Position numbers and translations under genes: made by a program. A model generated the notes under the pieces. That model was not told where the DNA came from. It saw only the letters and a list, made by a program, of their open reading frames with translations, and did no database searches. Positions 23,158-32,069 of a stretch of 64,000 bases of DNA are shown here, piece by piece. Location of the stretch: NCBI RefSeq assembly GCF_003665095.1, contig NZ_RCHV01000002.1, positions 4,202,501-4,266,500 of the forward strand, read 5' to 3'. Source of the DNA: Streptomyces sp. Z26. Lineage in GTDB: Bacteria > Actinomycetota > Actinomycetes > Streptomycetales > Streptomycetaceae. Position 1 is the stretch's first letter. Each line of letters begins with the position of its first letter.

Positions 23158-24237
23158 ATGGAAAGGCTCACCACGCTGCCCGGCATCGGCCCCTTCTTCG
23201 CCTGGTTCTTCGGGACCCGGGTGTGGCGGGTGTACGAGCACCTCGACGCGCGCAAGTGGCAGCGGCTGGCCGCCGCCATCACCTTCACGAGCTTCATGGC
23301 GTTCTTCCCGATGGTCGTCGTCGGCGTCGCCATCGGGGCGTCCTTCCTGACGCCGCAGCAGATGAAGGACGTCAAGAAGACCATCGCCGAGCAGGTCCCG
23401 GGGATCTCCGACCAGATCGACATCCAGTCCCTCGCGGACCACGCGGGCACCATCGGGCTCGTCGCGGGCGCGGCGCTGCTGTTCACGGGCGTCAACTGGG
23501 CCGGGACGCTGCGCGAGTGCCTGCGCGCCGTCTGGGACCTGGAGGAGGACCCGGGCAACCCGGTGCTGCTCAAGCTGAAGGACCTCGCGGTGCTGCTCGG
23601 CCTCGGCTTCGCCGGGCTTGTCTCCATGGCGGGTTCGGCGTTCGCGGTGTCCGCCGTCGACTGGGTCGCGGACCGCGTCGGGCTCGTCGAGGGCGGTGTC
23701 GGCACGTGGCTGCTGCGCCTCGCGGGGTACGCGGCGGCCGTCGGCGCGGACTTCCTGCTGCTCTGGTACGTGCTGCGGGTGCTGCCGCGGGTCAGCCCGC
23801 CGACGCGGGCGCTGGTGGTGGCGTGCCTCATCGGGGCGGTGGGCTTCGAGCTGCTGAAGCTGCTGCTCGGCGGCTACCTCCAGGGCGTGGCGGCCAAGAA
23901 CACGTACGGCGCGTTCGGTGTGCCCATCGCCCTGCTGCTGTGGATCAGCTTCATGACGAAGCTGCTGCTGTACTGCGCGGGCTGGACGGCGACGGACAAG
24001 GAGGAGCCCGTCGTGGACAAGGAGCCCCTCGCGGAGGAGGAGGGCGACGAGGGCGGGGTGGCCGCCGAGGCGGGCGACACCCCGGCCGAGGGCGCTACTT
24101 CTCCGGAGTCCGGTCCCCCTCCGGCCGCGGACCCGCCGCCTGCTGGTGGCGCCGCATCCGGCCGAGATCCGGCAGCGGCCACCGACGGTGCACCCCGTAC
24201 GCGCCGAGCGCCAGCACCGCCAGACAACCGGCCGTGA
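23158..24237 (+). CDS. YihY/BrkB family membrane protein
   Basis: The 359-residue inner-membrane protein has the family's six hydrophobic segments between about residues 40 and 280 (AAAITFTSFMAFFPMVVVGVAIGASF at the first; NTYGAFGVPIALLLWISFM at the last). It is not a proven ribonuclease despite the old RNase BN name; the function of the family is unclear. In-frame GTGs at 23152 and 23155 are alternative starts. The tail after about residue 285 is acidic and Pro/Ala-rich, and its last 143 bp overlap the convergent carboxypeptidase gene. Confidence 0.85.
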   Translation: MERLTTLPGIGPFFAWFFGTRVWRVYEHLDARKWQRLAAAITFTSFMAFFPMVVVGVAIGASFLTPQQMKDVKKTIAEQVPGISDQIDIQSLADHAGTIGLVAGAALLFTGVNWAGTLRECLRAVWDLEEDPGNPVLLKLKDLAVLLGLGFAGLVSMAGSAFAVSAVDWVADRVGLVEGGVGTWLLRLAGYAAAVGADFLLLWYVLRVLPRVSPPTRALVVACLIGAVGFELLKLLLGGYLQGVAAKNTYGAFGVPIALLLWISFMTKLLLYCAGWTATDKEEPVVDKEPLAEEEGDEGGVAAEAGDTPAEGATSPESGPPPAADPPPAGGAASGRDPAAATDGAPRTRRAPAPPDNRP

Positions 24238-25465
24238 CCGCGAACGCGGTGCCCGCGCCGCCGCCCGAGGAGTGGTCGCCGGAGGCACCGGCGGAGGTGA
24301 GCGACGCCTCGTCGGCGCCGCCCTTCGGGTCGCCGTTCCCGCCGCCCCCGGCGTCGCCGCCGGACCCGGGGTCGGCGGGCGGCACCAGTTCGCCGACGGG
24401 GCGTACGTCGTCGGCGGCGGCGAAGCCCCAGTCGAACAGCTTCGCCGTCTCCTCGTAGACGCCCAGGTGCCCGGCGCCGCCCTCGGGGTGCATGACGGTG
24501 ACCAGCAGCACGCGGCCGTCGCGTTCGGCGACGCCGGTGAAGGTGTTGCCCGCCTTGGTGGTGGAGCCGTTCTTCACGCCCGCGATGCCGGGGTACGGGT
24601 CGAGGCCGAAGTCGCCGGTGAGCAGCCGGTTGGTGTTCTGGATCTCGAACGTCTCGCGCTCCGGCTTCCCGTCCGCGTCCTTCTTCTGCTTCTCGCCCTT
24701 CTTGGGCTTCTTCACCTCGCCCGGGAACTTGGCGCGAACCGTCGCCGCGTAGTCCCGGAAGTCCTTCTTCAGCATCCCGGACCGGGCGATGAGCGTCAGG
24801 TCGTACGCCGACGAGACCTGGCCCGCGCGGTCGTACCCGTCGGGGGACACCGCGTGGGTGTCCTGCGCCCGCAGCTGCTCCGCGTGCGCGTTCATCTCCC
24901 GCACCGTCTTCTCCACGCCGCCGTTCATGGCGGCGAGGGTGTGCACGGCGTCGTTGCCGGAGCGGAGGAAGACGCCGAGCCAGAGGTCGCCCACGGAGTA
25001 CGTCTGCCCTTCCTTGACGCCGACCAGGCTGCTGCCCTCGCCCATGCCCGACAGGTCGGTCCGCTTGACCTCGTACTCGCGGTCCTTCGGGAACTTGGGC
25101 AGCACCGTGTCGGCGAACAGCATCTTCAGGGTGCTGGCCGGAGGGAGCCGCCAGTGCGCGTTGTGCGAGGCGAGCACGTGGCCGGTCTCCGCGTCCGAGA
25201 CGATCCAGGAGCGCGCCGTCAGCTTCTTCGGCAGCGCGGGCGCCTTGCCGCCGGGCCGCGGGTCGACCTGTGTGCCGGGTGCGCCGAGCCGCGCGCCGCC
25301 GAGCGTCGACATGTTCGCGGGGGGCTTCGGCGCGGGCTCGTCGTCCTTGTCGTCGGCGTGCGCCGGGGCGACGGACGTCAGCAGAAGGGGCGTCAGAAAC
25401 GCCGTGGCTCCGGCGAGTGCGAGGGCACGGCGCGGGCGGCGTACGGCAGATGAGGTCGTCGGCAC
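24095..25465 (-). CDS. dacC: D-alanyl-D-alanine carboxypeptidase (PBP-type, S11)
   Basis: It trims the terminal D-Ala of peptidoglycan stem peptides outside the cell. From the GTG at 25465 the 456-residue protein has a signal peptide ending in APAHA, the SxxK motif at Ser111-Lys114 (PASTLKML), an SGN motif (LRSGNDAV) and KNG in place of KTG (GVKNGSTTKAG). A Gly-rich linker and a C-terminal transmembrane helix (FAVTAGCLAVLALGAYG) anchor it. An ATG at 25486 and a GTG at 25501 would lengthen the signal peptide. The symbol follows streptomycete usage from memory. Confidence 0.9.
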   Translation of the reverse strand: MPTTSSAVRRPRRALALAGATAFLTPLLLTSVAPAHADDKDDEPAPKPPANMSTLGGARLGAPGTQVDPRPGGKAPALPKKLTARSWIVSDAETGHVLASHNAHWRLPPASTLKMLFADTVLPKFPKDREYEVKRTDLSGMGEGSSLVGVKEGQTYSVGDLWLGVFLRSGNDAVHTLAAMNGGVEKTVREMNAHAEQLRAQDTHAVSPDGYDRAGQVSSAYDLTLIARSGMLKKDFRDYAATVRAKFPGEVKKPKKGEKQKKDADGKPERETFEIQNTNRLLTGDFGLDPYPGIAGVKNGSTTKAGNTFTGVAERDGRVLLVTVMHPEGGAGHLGVYEETAKLFDWGFAAADDVRPVGELVPPADPGSGGDAGGGGNGDPKGGADEASLTSAGASGDHSSGGGAGTAFAVTAGCLAVLALGAYGVHRRWPLPDLGRMRRHQQAAGPRPEGDRTPEK

Positions 25466-25686
25466 CCGTCGAACGTACAGGCACATCCGTGCGGCGGGCA
25501 CCGGGAGGGTACGGATACGACACGGTGGGCCCCGAACAGCGACCGGATTAGGCCGATAGCCATACTTGGCTCCATGCGCCGGTCTTCCGGGGAGTCACCC
25601 CCGAAACCTCCGAGTCAGACCCGTTCCGCCCGCCCCGTGCCGCCGTTCGCGGCGACCGGTGCCGACGGTGGCCGTGACGGGGGGCG

Positions 25687-26988
25687 GTGGCGGTGACGGT
25701 CTTGGTGGGGCTGCTCGTCGCGGTGGTGCTGATCGCGCTGCTGGCCGTCGTGCACCGGTATCTGTGGCGGCGTCTCGTACGGGACGTGTCCGCGCCCGGC
25801 GGCTGGTGGCGGCGGGTCGGCACGGTGCTCGCGTACGTGCTGCCGGTGCTCTCGCTCGGCGCGTTCGTGACGCGGCAGGCGGGTACGCCGTTCGTGGTCC
25901 AGCAGGCGTTGGCGTGGCCGGGGTACCTGTGGATGGCGCTGCTGCTGTACCTGCTGCTGGCCCTGTGGGCGGGCGAGTTGGTACGGCTGGCGCTGCGGCG
26001 CGTCGAGGCCCGCCGGGACGCGCGGGTGGCGGCGCCGGAACCGGAGCCGGAACCGGCGTCGGTGCCGGCGGGTGCGGACGCGGAGACCTCGTCCGACGCC
26101 CCCGCTCCCGACGCCCCGGCCGTCCCCGACGCCCCCGCCGATCCCGGCCCGCGCGTCGAGGACCCCGCCCGCCGCCTCTTCGTCGCCCGTACGCTCGCCG
26201 TCGGCGCCACGGGCGTCGCCGCCGTGACCGTCGGCGCGGGCGCGTACAGCGTGCTCAACGGGCCCACCGTGAAGCGCCTCACCGTCCCGCTCGCCAAACT
26301 GCCGCGCCGCGCGCACGGGTACCGCATCGCCGTCGTCAGCGACATCCACCTGGGCCCGGTCCTCGGCCGCTCGCACTGCCGCCGCGTGGTCGACACGATC
26401 AACCGCACGCAGCCCGACCTCGTCGCCATCGTCGGCGACCTGGTCGACGGCGAGGTCGACGACCTCGGGCACGCCGCCGCGCCCCTCGCGGACCTGGAGT
26501 CGCGGCACGGCTCGTTCTTCGTCACCGGCAACCACGAGTACTTCGGGGACGCCGACGCCTGGCTCGACCACCTGCGGGGCCTCGGCGTCCACCCGCTGGA
26601 GAACGCCCGCCGGGAGCTGCCCGGCTTCGACCTGGCGGGCGTCAACGACGTGCAGGGCGAGGCGGAGGGCGACGGCCCGGACTTCGACAAGGCCCTCGGT
26701 GACCGCGACACCTCGCGCGCGTCCGTACTCCTCGCGCACCAGCCCGTACAGATCCACGACGCCGTCGACCACGGCGTCGACCTCCAGCTCTCCGGCCACA
26801 CCCACGGCGGCCAGCTCTGGCCGGGCAACTACCTGGCCGAGCTGGCCAATCCGACGGTGGCCGGGCTGGAGCGGTACGGGGACACGCAGCTGTACGTGTC
26901 GCGGGGCGCGGGCGCGTTCGGGCCGCCCGTACGGGTCGGGGCCGAGTCGGACGTGACGGTGGTGACGCTGGCGTCGAAGCAGGCGTGA
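25687..26988 (+). CDS. membrane-bound metallophosphoesterase (YkuE-like)
   Basis: A 433-residue protein with three or four N-terminal transmembrane segments, an acidic Pro/Ala linker, another hydrophobic segment near 180-200 and a calcineurin-like phosphoesterase domain. All metal-binding motifs are present: SDIHLGP, GDLVDGE, GNHEY and SGHTHGGQLWPG. YkuE-type enzymes act at the membrane surface, possibly on lipid or cell-wall intermediates; the substrate here is unknown. GTGs at 25687 and 25693 are both possible starts. It is divergent from the carboxypeptidase gene. Confidence 0.9.
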   Translation: MAVTVLVGLLVAVVLIALLAVVHRYLWRRLVRDVSAPGGWWRRVGTVLAYVLPVLSLGAFVTRQAGTPFVVQQALAWPGYLWMALLLYLLLALWAGELVRLALRRVEARRDARVAAPEPEPEPASVPAGADAETSSDAPAPDAPAVPDAPADPGPRVEDPARRLFVARTLAVGATGVAAVTVGAGAYSVLNGPTVKRLTVPLAKLPRRAHGYRIAVVSDIHLGPVLGRSHCRRVVDTINRTQPDLVAIVGDLVDGEVDDLGHAAAPLADLESRHGSFFVTGNHEYFGDADAWLDHLRGLGVHPLENARRELPGFDLAGVNDVQGEAEGDGPDFDKALGDRDTSRASVLLAHQPVQIHDAVDHGVDLQLSGHTHGGQLWPGNYLAELANPTVAGLERYGDTQLYVSRGAGAFGPPVRVGAESDVTVVTLASKQA

Positions 26989-27116
26989 CGGGCGGGGCGG
27001 CGGTGGAGGCGGTCCTTTCGGGGTGAATCCGGCGCAGTGCGGCGATCCGTGCAACTTCGGGCAAGTGTCGCGTGTCTGACCGGTTGTCATCGTGCACGCA
27101 CCGGAGGGGGACTCCC

Positions 27117-27749
27117 ATGCGCGACCTCAAGACGTACGCCGCCGCCCTGCTCGCCTGCGCCGGGCTGCTGGCCGCCGCGCCCTGCGCGGGAGCGGCCGCC
27201 CGCACCACCGCCGCGACCACGGCCATCACTGCCGCGACCACGGCCACCACTGCCGCCACCGTCACCGCGAGCTGCGCCGCCACCTGGGGCAGCCTGCCCA
27301 AGACGGGCGGCGACGACGGGAGCCGCCCGCTGACGAACGTCCGCACCGGGCGCCACGACTGCTACGACCGGATGGTCCTCGACATCCGCGGCGACCTGCC
27401 CGCGACCGCCGCGGGCTACCGGGTGCGCTACGTCGACCGCTTCCTCCAGGACGGCTCCGGCCGGGAGATCACGTTCGCGGGCGGCGCGGTCCTGGAGATC
27501 GTGGCGACCGCGCCCAGCTACGACCCGGACACGCACGAGCCGACGTACGGCGGCCGGGGCGGGAAGCCGCTGCCGGGCGTGGACCTCGCGGGCTACCGCA
27601 CGTTCCGCGACGCGCGCTTCGGCGCCAGCTACGAGGGGACGACGCAGCTCGGCCTCGGCGTACGGGCGCGGCTGCCGTTCCGCGTGTTCACCACGGGTGA
27701 CCGGCTGGTCGTGGACGTCGCCCACACCTGGGCGGCCGCGGCGCGCTGA
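27117..27749 (+). CDS. secreted AMIN-like domain protein
   Basis: The 210-residue protein has a signal peptide (AAALLACAGLLAAAPCAGAAA), then a Thr/Ala low-complexity stretch coded by a 21 bp tandem duplication (27210-27251). A domain resembling the AMIN-like proteins of actinobacteria follows (GRHDCYDRMVLDIRG through YEGTTQLGLGVRARLPFRVF to DRLVVDVAHTW). AMIN domains usually bind the cell envelope. The ATG at 27117 has GGAGGGGG upstream. It ends at a strong two-way terminator facing the sdh operon. Confidence 0.75.
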   Translation: MRDLKTYAAALLACAGLLAAAPCAGAAARTTAATTAITAATTATTAATVTASCAATWGSLPKTGGDDGSRPLTNVRTGRHDCYDRMVLDIRGDLPATAAGYRVRYVDRFLQDGSGREITFAGGAVLEIVATAPSYDPDTHEPTYGGRGGKPLPGVDLAGYRTFRDARFGASYEGTTQLGLGVRARLPFRVFTTGDRLVVDVAHTWAAAAR

Positions 27750-27755
27750 ACGCGC

Positions 27756-27792
27756 GGAGGGGCGGCACCCGGGTCCCGGGTGCCGCCCCTCC
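27756..27792. terminator. 18 bp bidirectional terminator
   Basis: A perfect 18 bp inverted repeat (27756-27773 and 27775-27792) with a single central base lies 6 bp after the AMIN-like stop and 15 bp beyond the sdhB stop. It can terminate both convergent transcripts. Confidence 0.9.
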
Positions 27793-27807
27793 GTCCGTCC
27801 TCGCGGG

Positions 27808-28587
27808 TCAGAAGCGGCGCGTGATCAGCGCCCGCTTGACCTCCTGGATCGCCTTCGTCACCTCGATGCCGCGCGGGCACGCGTCGGTGCAGTTGAACGT
27901 CGTACGGCAACGCCACACGCCGTCCCGGTCGTTGAGGATCTCCAGGCGCTGCTCGCCCGCCTCGTCGCGGCTGTCGAAGATGAAGCGGTGCGCGTTGACG
28001 ATCGCCGCCGGGCCGAAGTACTGCCCGTCGTTCCAGAACACGGGGCACGACGACGTGCACGCCGCGCACAGGATGCACTTGGTGGTGTCGTCGAAGCGCT
28101 CCCGGTCGGCCGCGCTCTGCCGCCGCTCACGCGTCGGCTCGTTCCCGGAGGTCACCAGGAACGGCATCACGTCGCGGTACGCCTGGAAGAACGGGTCCAT
28201 GTCGACCACGAGGTCCTTGAGGACCGTGAGCCCCTTGATGGGCTCGACCGTGATCGGCTTGTCCGGGTTGATGTCCTTGATCAGCGTCTTGCAGGCCAGC
28301 CGGTTGCGGCCGTTGATGCGCATCGCGTCCGAGCCGCAGATGCCGTGCGCGCAGGACCGCCGGAAGGTCAGCGTGCCGTCGACCTCCCACTTGATCTGGT
28401 GCAGCGCGTCCAGCACCCGTTCCTTCGGGTCGATCTCGATCCGGAAGTCCTGCCAGCTCGCCTCGCCCGAGACCTCCGGGTTGAAGCGGCGGATCCGGAT
28501 CGTCGCCGTGATCAGGTGCGAGGCGCTGTTCTCCGCCGAGTCGACGGGGCCGCCCTCCGCGCCCTTGGGAAGAGTTGCGGTGCTCAT
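27808..28587 (-). CDS. sdhB: succinate dehydrogenase iron-sulfur subunit
   Basis: Electron-transfer subunit of complex II. The 259-residue protein carries three clusters. The [2Fe-2S] ligands are in CAHGICGSD and GRNRLAC (Cys79, Cys84, Cys99, with Asp87 at the remaining position). [4Fe-4S] and [3Fe-4S] ligands are in CILCAACTSSCP and CRTTFNCTDACPRG. It is the last gene of sdhCDAB; its ATG overlaps the sdhA stop region at 28587. The terminator at 27756-27792 follows. Confidence 0.97.
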   Translation of the reverse strand: MSTATLPKGAEGGPVDSAENSASHLITATIRIRRFNPEVSGEASWQDFRIEIDPKERVLDALHQIKWEVDGTLTFRRSCAHGICGSDAMRINGRNRLACKTLIKDINPDKPITVEPIKGLTVLKDLVVDMDPFFQAYRDVMPFLVTSGNEPTRERRQSAADRERFDDTTKCILCAACTSSCPVFWNDGQYFGPAAIVNAHRFIFDSRDEAGEQRLEILNDRDGVWRCRTTFNCTDACPRGIEVTKAIQEVKRALITRRF

Positions 28588-30344
28588 CAGTACTTACGCT
28601 CCATCGGCTGGTAGCGGGTCTGGACGACGGGCTTGTAGTCCAGCCGGATCGACTCGGTGCCGTCGTCGCCCACCTCGCGGAACGCCATGGTGTGGCGCAT
28701 GAAGTTGACGTCGTCGCGGTTCGGGTAGTCCTCGCGGTAGTGGCCGCCGCGCGACTCCTTGCGCGCGAGCGCCGAGACCGCCGTGACCTCCGCGAGGTCG
28801 AGCAGGTTGCCCAGCTCCAGCGCCTCCAGCAGGTCCGTGTTGAACCGGCGGCCCTTGTCCTGGACGCTGATGTTCCGGTACCGCCTGCGCAGCTCGCCGA
28901 TCTGCTCGACGGCCTCCTTCAGCGTCTGCTCCGTACGGAAGACCATGACGTTCTTGTCCATCGTCTCCTGGAGCGCCTTGCGGATCTCCACCACGCGCTC
29001 GTTGCCGGTGGCGTCCCGCAGGTTCTCCACCTCGTCCTCGACGAACCGGGTGGGGTCCTCGGGGAGTTCGACGAAGTCCGCCGTGGAGGCCGCGTACTCG
29101 GCCGCCGCGATGCCCGCGCGCCGCCCGAAGACGTTGATGTCCAGCAGCGAGTTGGTGCCCAGCCGGTTCGCGCCGTGCACGGAGACGCAGGCGACCTCGC
29201 CCGCCGCGTACAGGCCCGGGACCGGCGTCGTGTTGTCCGACAGCACCTGCCCGCGCACGTTGGTGGGGATGCCGCCCATCGCGTAGTGCGCGGTCGGCTG
29301 GATCGGGATCGGGTCGGTGTACGGCTCGATGCCCAGGTACGTGCGCGCGAACTCCGTGATGTCCGGCAGCTTCGCGTCCAGCTGCTCCGGCGGCAGGTGC
29401 GTCAGGTCCAGGTAGACGTGGTCCTTGTCGGCGCCGCAGCCGCGGCCCTCGCGGATCTCGGTGTAGATCGCGCGGGAGACGACGTCGCGCGAGGCGAGGT
29501 CCTTCATCACCGGCGCGTACGTCTCCATGAACCGCTCGCCGTCGCGGTTCCGCAGGATGCCGCCCTCGCCGCGGGCGCCCTCGGTGAGGAGGATGCCCAT
29601 GCGCCAGATGCCCGTCGGATGGAACTGGAAGAACTCCATGTCCTCCAGCGGCAGCCCCCGCCGGTACGCCGCCGCCTGGCCGTCGCCGGTCAGCGTGTGC
29701 GCGTTCGACGACACCTTGAAGAACTTGCCGTTGCCGCCGGAGGCGAACACCACCGATTTCGCGCGGAAGACGTGGATCTCACCGGTGGCCAGCTCGTACG
29801 CCACGACGCCCGCCGTCCGGCGCACCCCGTCGGACTCGCCGAGCAGCAGGTCCAGGACGTAGAACTCGTTGTAGAACTCCACGCCCTCCTTGACGCAGTT
29901 CTGGTACAGCGTCTGGAGGATCATGTGGCCGGTGCGGTCGGCGGCGTAGCAGGAGCGGCGTACGGGCGCCTCGCCGTGGTTCCGGCTGTGGCCGCCGAAG
30001 CGGCGCTGGTCGATCGTGCCGTCCGGGGTCCGGTTGAACGGCAGGCCCATCTTCTCCAGGTCGAGGACCGAGTCGATGGCCTCCTTCGCGAGGATCTCGG
30101 CGGCGTCCTGGTCGACCAGGTAGTCGCCGCCCTTGATCGTGTCGAAGGTGTGCCACTCCCAGTTGTCCTCCTCGACGTTGGCGAGGGCGGCGGCCATGCC
30201 GCCCTGCGCCGCGCCGGTGTGGGAGCGCGTCGGGTACAGCTTGGTGAGCACGGCGGTACGGCTCCGCTTGGTGGCCTCGATGGCCGCGCGCATCCCGGCG
30301 CCGCCGGCGCCGACGATGACCGTGTCGTACTTGTGGATCTGCAT
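28587..30344 (-). CDS. sdhA: succinate dehydrogenase flavoprotein subunit
   Basis: Catalytic subunit oxidising succinate to fumarate at the membrane. The 585-residue protein has the FAD motif VGAGGAGMRA (from residue 11), the covalently flavinylated His42 in RSHTGAAQGG, and the active-site region HPTGIWRMGILLTEGARGEGG. Length and motifs are complete. It lies between sdhD and sdhB and overlaps sdhB by one base. Confidence 0.98.
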   Translation of the reverse strand: MQIHKYDTVIVGAGGAGMRAAIEATKRSRTAVLTKLYPTRSHTGAAQGGMAAALANVEEDNWEWHTFDTIKGGDYLVDQDAAEILAKEAIDSVLDLEKMGLPFNRTPDGTIDQRRFGGHSRNHGEAPVRRSCYAADRTGHMILQTLYQNCVKEGVEFYNEFYVLDLLLGESDGVRRTAGVVAYELATGEIHVFRAKSVVFASGGNGKFFKVSSNAHTLTGDGQAAAYRRGLPLEDMEFFQFHPTGIWRMGILLTEGARGEGGILRNRDGERFMETYAPVMKDLASRDVVSRAIYTEIREGRGCGADKDHVYLDLTHLPPEQLDAKLPDITEFARTYLGIEPYTDPIPIQPTAHYAMGGIPTNVRGQVLSDNTTPVPGLYAAGEVACVSVHGANRLGTNSLLDINVFGRRAGIAAAEYAASTADFVELPEDPTRFVEDEVENLRDATGNERVVEIRKALQETMDKNVMVFRTEQTLKEAVEQIGELRRRYRNISVQDKGRRFNTDLLEALELGNLLDLAEVTAVSALARKESRGGHYREDYPNRDDVNFMRHTMAFREVGDDGTESIRLDYKPVVQTRYQPMERKY

Positions 30345-30368
30345 GACGGAAACCTCAGCCCGGGTGCG

Positions 30369-30839
30369 CTAGCGGATGTTCGGGTCGAAGGTGAAGATCA
30401 CCAGCGTGCCCAGCAGAACGGTGAACACCGTGGCGGTGTACAGCAGCATCTTCAGCCAGAGCCGGGTGTTGTCCCGCTCGGCGTAGTCGTTGATGATCGT
30501 GCGCAGCCCGTTGGCGCCGTGCAGCATCGCCAGCCACAGCATGACCAGGTCCCAGGTCTGCCAGAACGGCGACGCCCAGCGGCCCGCGACGAACGCGAAA
30601 CCGATCTTCGACACGCCGCCGTCCAGCACCAGCTGGATCAGCAGGTGCCCGAGCACCAGCACGACGAGCACGATCCCGGACAGCCGCATGAACAGCCAGC
30701 CGTACAGCTCGAAGTTCGTGCGCGTCGCCTTGGGCGTACGGGCCGTGCGGGCCCGCGGCGCCTCGATGAGGGGGGCGGGGTTGTCCGGACCGTACGCGTC
30801 GGCCCCGGAGGTCCCGGTCAACTCGATGTCAGTGGCCAT
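30369..30839 (-). CDS. sdhD: succinate dehydrogenase membrane anchor subunit
   Basis: The 156-residue hydrophobic subunit has a polar N-terminus of about 45 residues and then three transmembrane helices (LSGIVLVVLVLGHLLIQLVL; LVMLWLAMLHGANGLRTI; MLLYTATVFTVLLGTLVIF). His residues in LGHLL and MLHGANGL are candidate haem or quinone-site ligands. ATG at 30839. It lies 5 bp downstream of the sdhC stop and 24 bp upstream of sdhA. Confidence 0.93.
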   Translation of the reverse strand: MATDIELTGTSGADAYGPDNPAPLIEAPRARTARTPKATRTNFELYGWLFMRLSGIVLVVLVLGHLLIQLVLDGGVSKIGFAFVAGRWASPFWQTWDLVMLWLAMLHGANGLRTIINDYAERDNTRLWLKMLLYTATVFTVLLGTLVIFTFDPNIR

Positions 30840-30844
30840 CTCGA

Positions 30845-31225
30845 TCAGCTCCCGAACAGCTCGCGCAACGTGTGCTGAAGCACCGGGTAGAACGCACCGG
30901 CCATCAGCACGGCCCAGACGCCCACGACCGTCCACAGCATCTGCTTCTGGTACTTCGCGCCCTTCGACCAGAAGTCCACGGCGATGACCCGCAGGCCGTT
31001 CAGCGCGTGGAAGAGGACGGCGGCGACGAGGCCGTACTCCATCAGGTTGACGAGCGGCGTCTTGTAGATCGCCACGGTGTCGTCGTACGCCTCGGGGGAC
31101 ACGCGCACCAGCGCGGTGTCCAGGACGTGCACGAACAGGAAGAAGAAGATGAGGACGCCGGTGACTCGGTGAGCCACCCAGGACCACATGCCTTCCCGGC
31201 CGCGATACAGCGTTCCAGCCGGCAC
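30845..31225 (-). CDS. sdhC: succinate dehydrogenase cytochrome b556 subunit
   Basis: First gene of sdhCDAB. From the GTG at 31225 the 126-residue protein begins with the usual actinobacterial PAGTLYRGREGMWSWVAHRVTG. It has three helices; His residues in VAHRVTG, LFVHVLDTALV and LFHALNGLRV are haem-ligand candidates. GGAGG (31237-31241 on the complement) precedes the start. The operon promoter should lie in 31240-31500. Confidence 0.93.
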   Translation of the reverse strand: MPAGTLYRGREGMWSWVAHRVTGVLIFFFLFVHVLDTALVRVSPEAYDDTVAIYKTPLVNLMEYGLVAAVLFHALNGLRVIAVDFWSKGAKYQKQMLWTVVGVWAVLMAGAFYPVLQHTLRELFGS

Positions 31226-31505
31226 GGAACAAAACCCTCCGGGAGCGAGGAAAGGGGCCGGCCGCCATATTTCGGTCGGGCCCGGCCGGGTACGGTCCAC
31301 CGGCCTTCGCCATCGTAGCCACGGCTTACCGGCCGGTCAGGGGCGGGGGCCGCCGTACGGCCTCCCCGGCAAGGGGCGGACGCGCCCCACCTGTGCCCGT
31401 TCCCGCCGCCACCGTGTCCGAACGGGCCCCCGGCGACGGCCCGTTCGGGCGCCGTACGGGCGCCGGGACGGCGCGACCGGGCGGCCCGCCCCGCGCGCCC
31501 CGGGC

Positions 31506-32069
31506 TCAGCGGCCCGGGGGAGCCGGGCCGCAGGGCCGCGCCGCGGGCCCCGCGTGCGGGGCCACGCCGAGCAGCCGGGCCAGCCGGCAGCGCGCCAGAC
31601 GGCGCAGCTCCTCGGCGGCGACGGCCCGCTCCGTGTCCTGGTCGTGGCCCAGTCGGGTGCGCAGGCCGACGAGCGCCACGTCGACCCGTTCCTCGGGGCG
31701 GCAGTCGTCCAGGCAGACGACGAAGGTGTGCCCGAACCGGGCCTCGTACGCGGCGTGCGCCGCCCGCAGCGCGGTGTGCGCGGCGAGTGCCCCCGGGCCC
31801 TCCGTGACGGGGTGGTCCGCGGGCTCGGCGGACAGCGCCTGCGCGATGTCGGTGTGGGTCATGTCATAGCTGGCCTCGTCGGCGGCGGCGAGCAGCGAGT
31901 CCGGGTCCGGGTACGGCCGGTGCGCCGCCAGCCGGTGCGCCCACCGGTCGCAGCGGCAGCAGCCGAGCAGTGTGCGCTCCGCCTCCGCGACGGACGCGGC
32001 GTTCAGCCGGAGCAGCGGGCGGCACGGGTCGCCGTCCCGGGGCGTGGGCAGCGGGAGGGACAGGGGCAT
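31506..32069 (-). CDS. degenerate OHCU decarboxylase-like protein
   Basis: The 187-residue protein resembles UraD, the OHCU decarboxylase of uric-acid breakdown, in overall pattern: LNAASVAEAERTLLGCCRCDRW, AAYEARFGHTFVVCLDD, RLGHDQDTERAVAAEELRRLA. The usual active-site His-Pro-Arg-Ile-Gly block is replaced by ADHPVTEG and the following Glu/Gln segment is altered. No other uricolytic gene is nearby. It may be a non-catalytic or re-purposed paralogue. ATG at 32069; divergent from the hexosaminidase. Confidence 0.65.
   Translation of the reverse strand: MPLSLPLPTPRDGDPCRPLLRLNAASVAEAERTLLGCCRCDRWAHRLAAHRPYPDPDSLLAAADEASYDMTHTDIAQALSAEPADHPVTEGPGALAAHTALRAAHAAYEARFGHTFVVCLDDCRPEERVDVALVGLRTRLGHDQDTERAVAAEELRRLARCRLARLLGVAPHAGPAARPCGPAPPGR

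Noticed and set aside
24095-25465. KNG in place of KTG in the D-Ala-D-Ala carboxypeptidase as a lost active site
   Set aside because: KNG is, as I recall, normal in streptomycete homologues of this enzyme; the SxxK and SGN motifs are intact.
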